Shown: in pieces, positions 62,789-64,000 of the stretch
How the letters are laid out: the number at the start of each line of letters is the position of its first letter
How positions within the stretch are numbered: position 1 is the first letter of the stretch
Program-made: the position numbers and the translations under genes
Origin: G965115915 sp965115915
GTDB taxonomy: Bacteria; Pseudomonadota; Gammaproteobacteria; Eutrophobiales; Eutrophobiaceae
Direction of reading: 5' to 3'
Assembly: GCA_965115915.1 (NCBI GenBank)
Contig: OZ220483.1
Span: 1,426,001-1,490,000 of the forward strand
DNA length: 64,000 nucleotides
Notes under the pieces: generated by a model
What the model was told of the DNA's origin: nothing
The model's input: only the letters and a program-made list of their open reading frames with translations
The model's database searches: none

Positions 62789-64000
62789 GTGTTACGCAGG
62801 CTGGAAATCCAGGATCTGGCGATAATCGATACCTTGCACCTGGAATTCGAACCGGGCCTGAACATGTTCACCGGGGCGACCGGCGCAGGCAAGTCCATCC
62901 TGGTCGAGGCCATTGGCCTGTTGCTTGGTGACCGCGCCGATGCCGACCTCATTCGTGATGGCGCGGAACAGAGCACGTTATACGCCGACCTGGAGCTTGA
63001 ACCAACACACGAACTGTGGACAACGCTCGCCCAGACCCACGCTGCCGACAGCACACCACCAGAGTTGGTAATCCGTCGACAAATCCGGCGCAACGGACGC
63101 TCCCGGGTCTGGCTCAATACCGCACCGGTCAACCTGCGGACACTGCGCGACCTCAGCCAATCACTGATCGACATCCACAGCCAGCATGCACACCAATCCC
63201 TGCTCAGAATGCACCGACAACGGCAAATACTGGACAGCTACGGGGTACCTTCGACACTGCTGGAAGCACTGCGACAACAGTCCGAACACTGGCATCAGGC
63301 CGACCGCAAACTACGTGAACAGGAAGTGGATGTCTCCGCCAGCGAATTGGAACTGCTTGGCTATCAACTGGAGGAACTGGAAGCGCAGCAACTGTCTGCC
63401 GGAGAATATGAACGCCTGCTGGACAAACACCGCACACTGAGCCATGCCCGGCAGGTACTGGAAGCCATCGGGGACACCCTGGCCGCACTACAGGAAGAAG
63501 AGCCCGCGATCAGCACCCGATTACACCAGATGCAGCGCCAGATCAACGCCGTATGCGACTATGAGCCAGGTTTGAAAAACATCCTGGTACTGCTCAAAGA
63601 CGCCACGGTTCCGCTTGACGAGGCCTGCATGGAACTGCGACACCTGCTGCAACACGAAAAACCCGACCCGGCCATGCTGGCGGCGGTGGAACAACGACTG
63701 GATGTCTGGCACACACTGGCCCGGAAGCACCGCGTGTCGGAACAGGAACTGTACTCCCACCAGCAGCGATTGCGCCAGCGGCTGGACCGGCTGCAACATA
63801 CCCGTGACGCACGGCAGGCGCTGCAGCGGGACCGCGCCGCGGCCCACCAACGCTGGCAGCAGTTGGCGCAACAACTGCATAAGGAACGCAATCAATGTGC
63901 CAAACGCTTCTCCGCCGCGGTCAGCGACTGGATGCAACGACTCGGGATGTCAGGTGGGGCGTTTCAGGTTGCGGTCGAGGCAATGGCGGATGATGACACG
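62789..64000 (+). CDS. recN: DNA repair protein RecN, 5' part (runs off the window)
   Basis: The first 404 codons of an SMC-like recombination repair ATPase; the gene continues past the window end. GTG 62789 starts LRRLEIQDLAIIDTLHLEFE, and Walker A GATGAGKS is at residues 31-38. RNGRSRVWLN and DIHSQHAHQSLL are typical of RecN, and a long coiled coil with many Gln and Leu residues follows from about residue 160. The frame is open to the last base. It overlaps or abuts the nadK stop (one base gap). Confidence 0.95.
   Translation, partial: MLRRLEIQDLAIIDTLHLEFEPGLNMFTGATGAGKSILVEAIGLLLGDRADADLIRDGAEQSTLYADLELEPTHELWTTLAQTHAADSTPPELVIRRQIRRNGRSRVWLNTAPVNLRTLRDLSQSLIDIHSQHAHQSLLRMHRQRQILDSYGVPSTLLEALRQQSEHWHQADRKLREQEVDVSASELELLGYQLEELEAQQLSAGEYERLLDKHRTLSHARQVLEAIGDTLAALQEEEPAISTRLHQMQRQINAVCDYEPGLKNILVLLKDATVPLDEACMELRHLLQHEKPDPAMLAAVEQRLDVWHTLARKHRVSEQELYSHQQRLRQRLDRLQHTRDARQALQRDRAAAHQRWQQLAQQLHKERNQCAKRFSAAVSDWMQRLGMSGGAFQVAVEAMADDDT

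Overview
The window is a stretch of chromosome from a moderately GC-rich gammaproteobacterium that is not an enteric. Evidence: the rimP-nusA-infB-rbfA-truB-rpsO-pnp translation cluster, a surE-pcm-nlpD cluster, ntrBC with glnA, hrcA-grpE-dnaK-dnaJ, an NlpD-type LysM/LytM lipoprotein, and a DUF2818 gene after nuoN. Species cannot be fixed from sequence alone. Nearly all genes are housekeeping; two regions are accessory.

Layout. 1-4118: an accessory island with an IS3-family transposase remnant, then a tight three-gene cassette (DUF262 protein, DUF3696-type AAA ATPase, uncharacterised third protein). It is bracketed by two copies of a ~70-base direct repeat. 4119-10241: a c-type cytochrome, a DNA photolyase, ntrC-ntrB-DUF4124 (minus strand) and apt. 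10281-14158: glnA behind a good sigma-54 promoter, then lptM-lysA-methyltransferase, all minus strand. 14440-23681: the translation operon from rimP to pnp, ending with an initiator tRNA and a terminator.

23682-36060: the most unusual region. Five tandem minus-strand genes encode large membrane proteins with a GT-C/TMTC-like hydrophobic N-terminal half and a TPR C-terminal half. The TPR halves alternate between two classes (A-B-A-B-A), and the spacers alternate in step, so the duplicated unit was an A+B pair. A plus-strand remnant of a class-B gene end lies tail to tail with the last copy.

36757-43140: a lysine-rich histone H1-like protein, adk, an Mth938-domain protein, nlpD, pcm, surE, argF and argD. 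43280-54292: a PuuD-type membrane protein, DUF2818, and nuoN to nuoG in one minus-strand operon; nuoA-F are absent from their usual place upstream of nuoG. 54501-64000: ispG and dapB (plus), dnaJ-dnaK-grpE-hrcA (minus), then nadK and the first 404 codons of recN (plus), which runs off the window.

Functional links: ntrB/ntrC and the sigma-54 promoter of glnA form a complete nitrogen-control circuit. nuoG-N supply the membrane arm and part of the peripheral arm of complex I. hrcA-grpE-dnaK-dnaJ is a full heat-shock chaperone set. The best candidates for undescribed biology are the DUF262/DUF3696/third-protein cassette (possible phage defence) and the alternating GT-C/TPR array.
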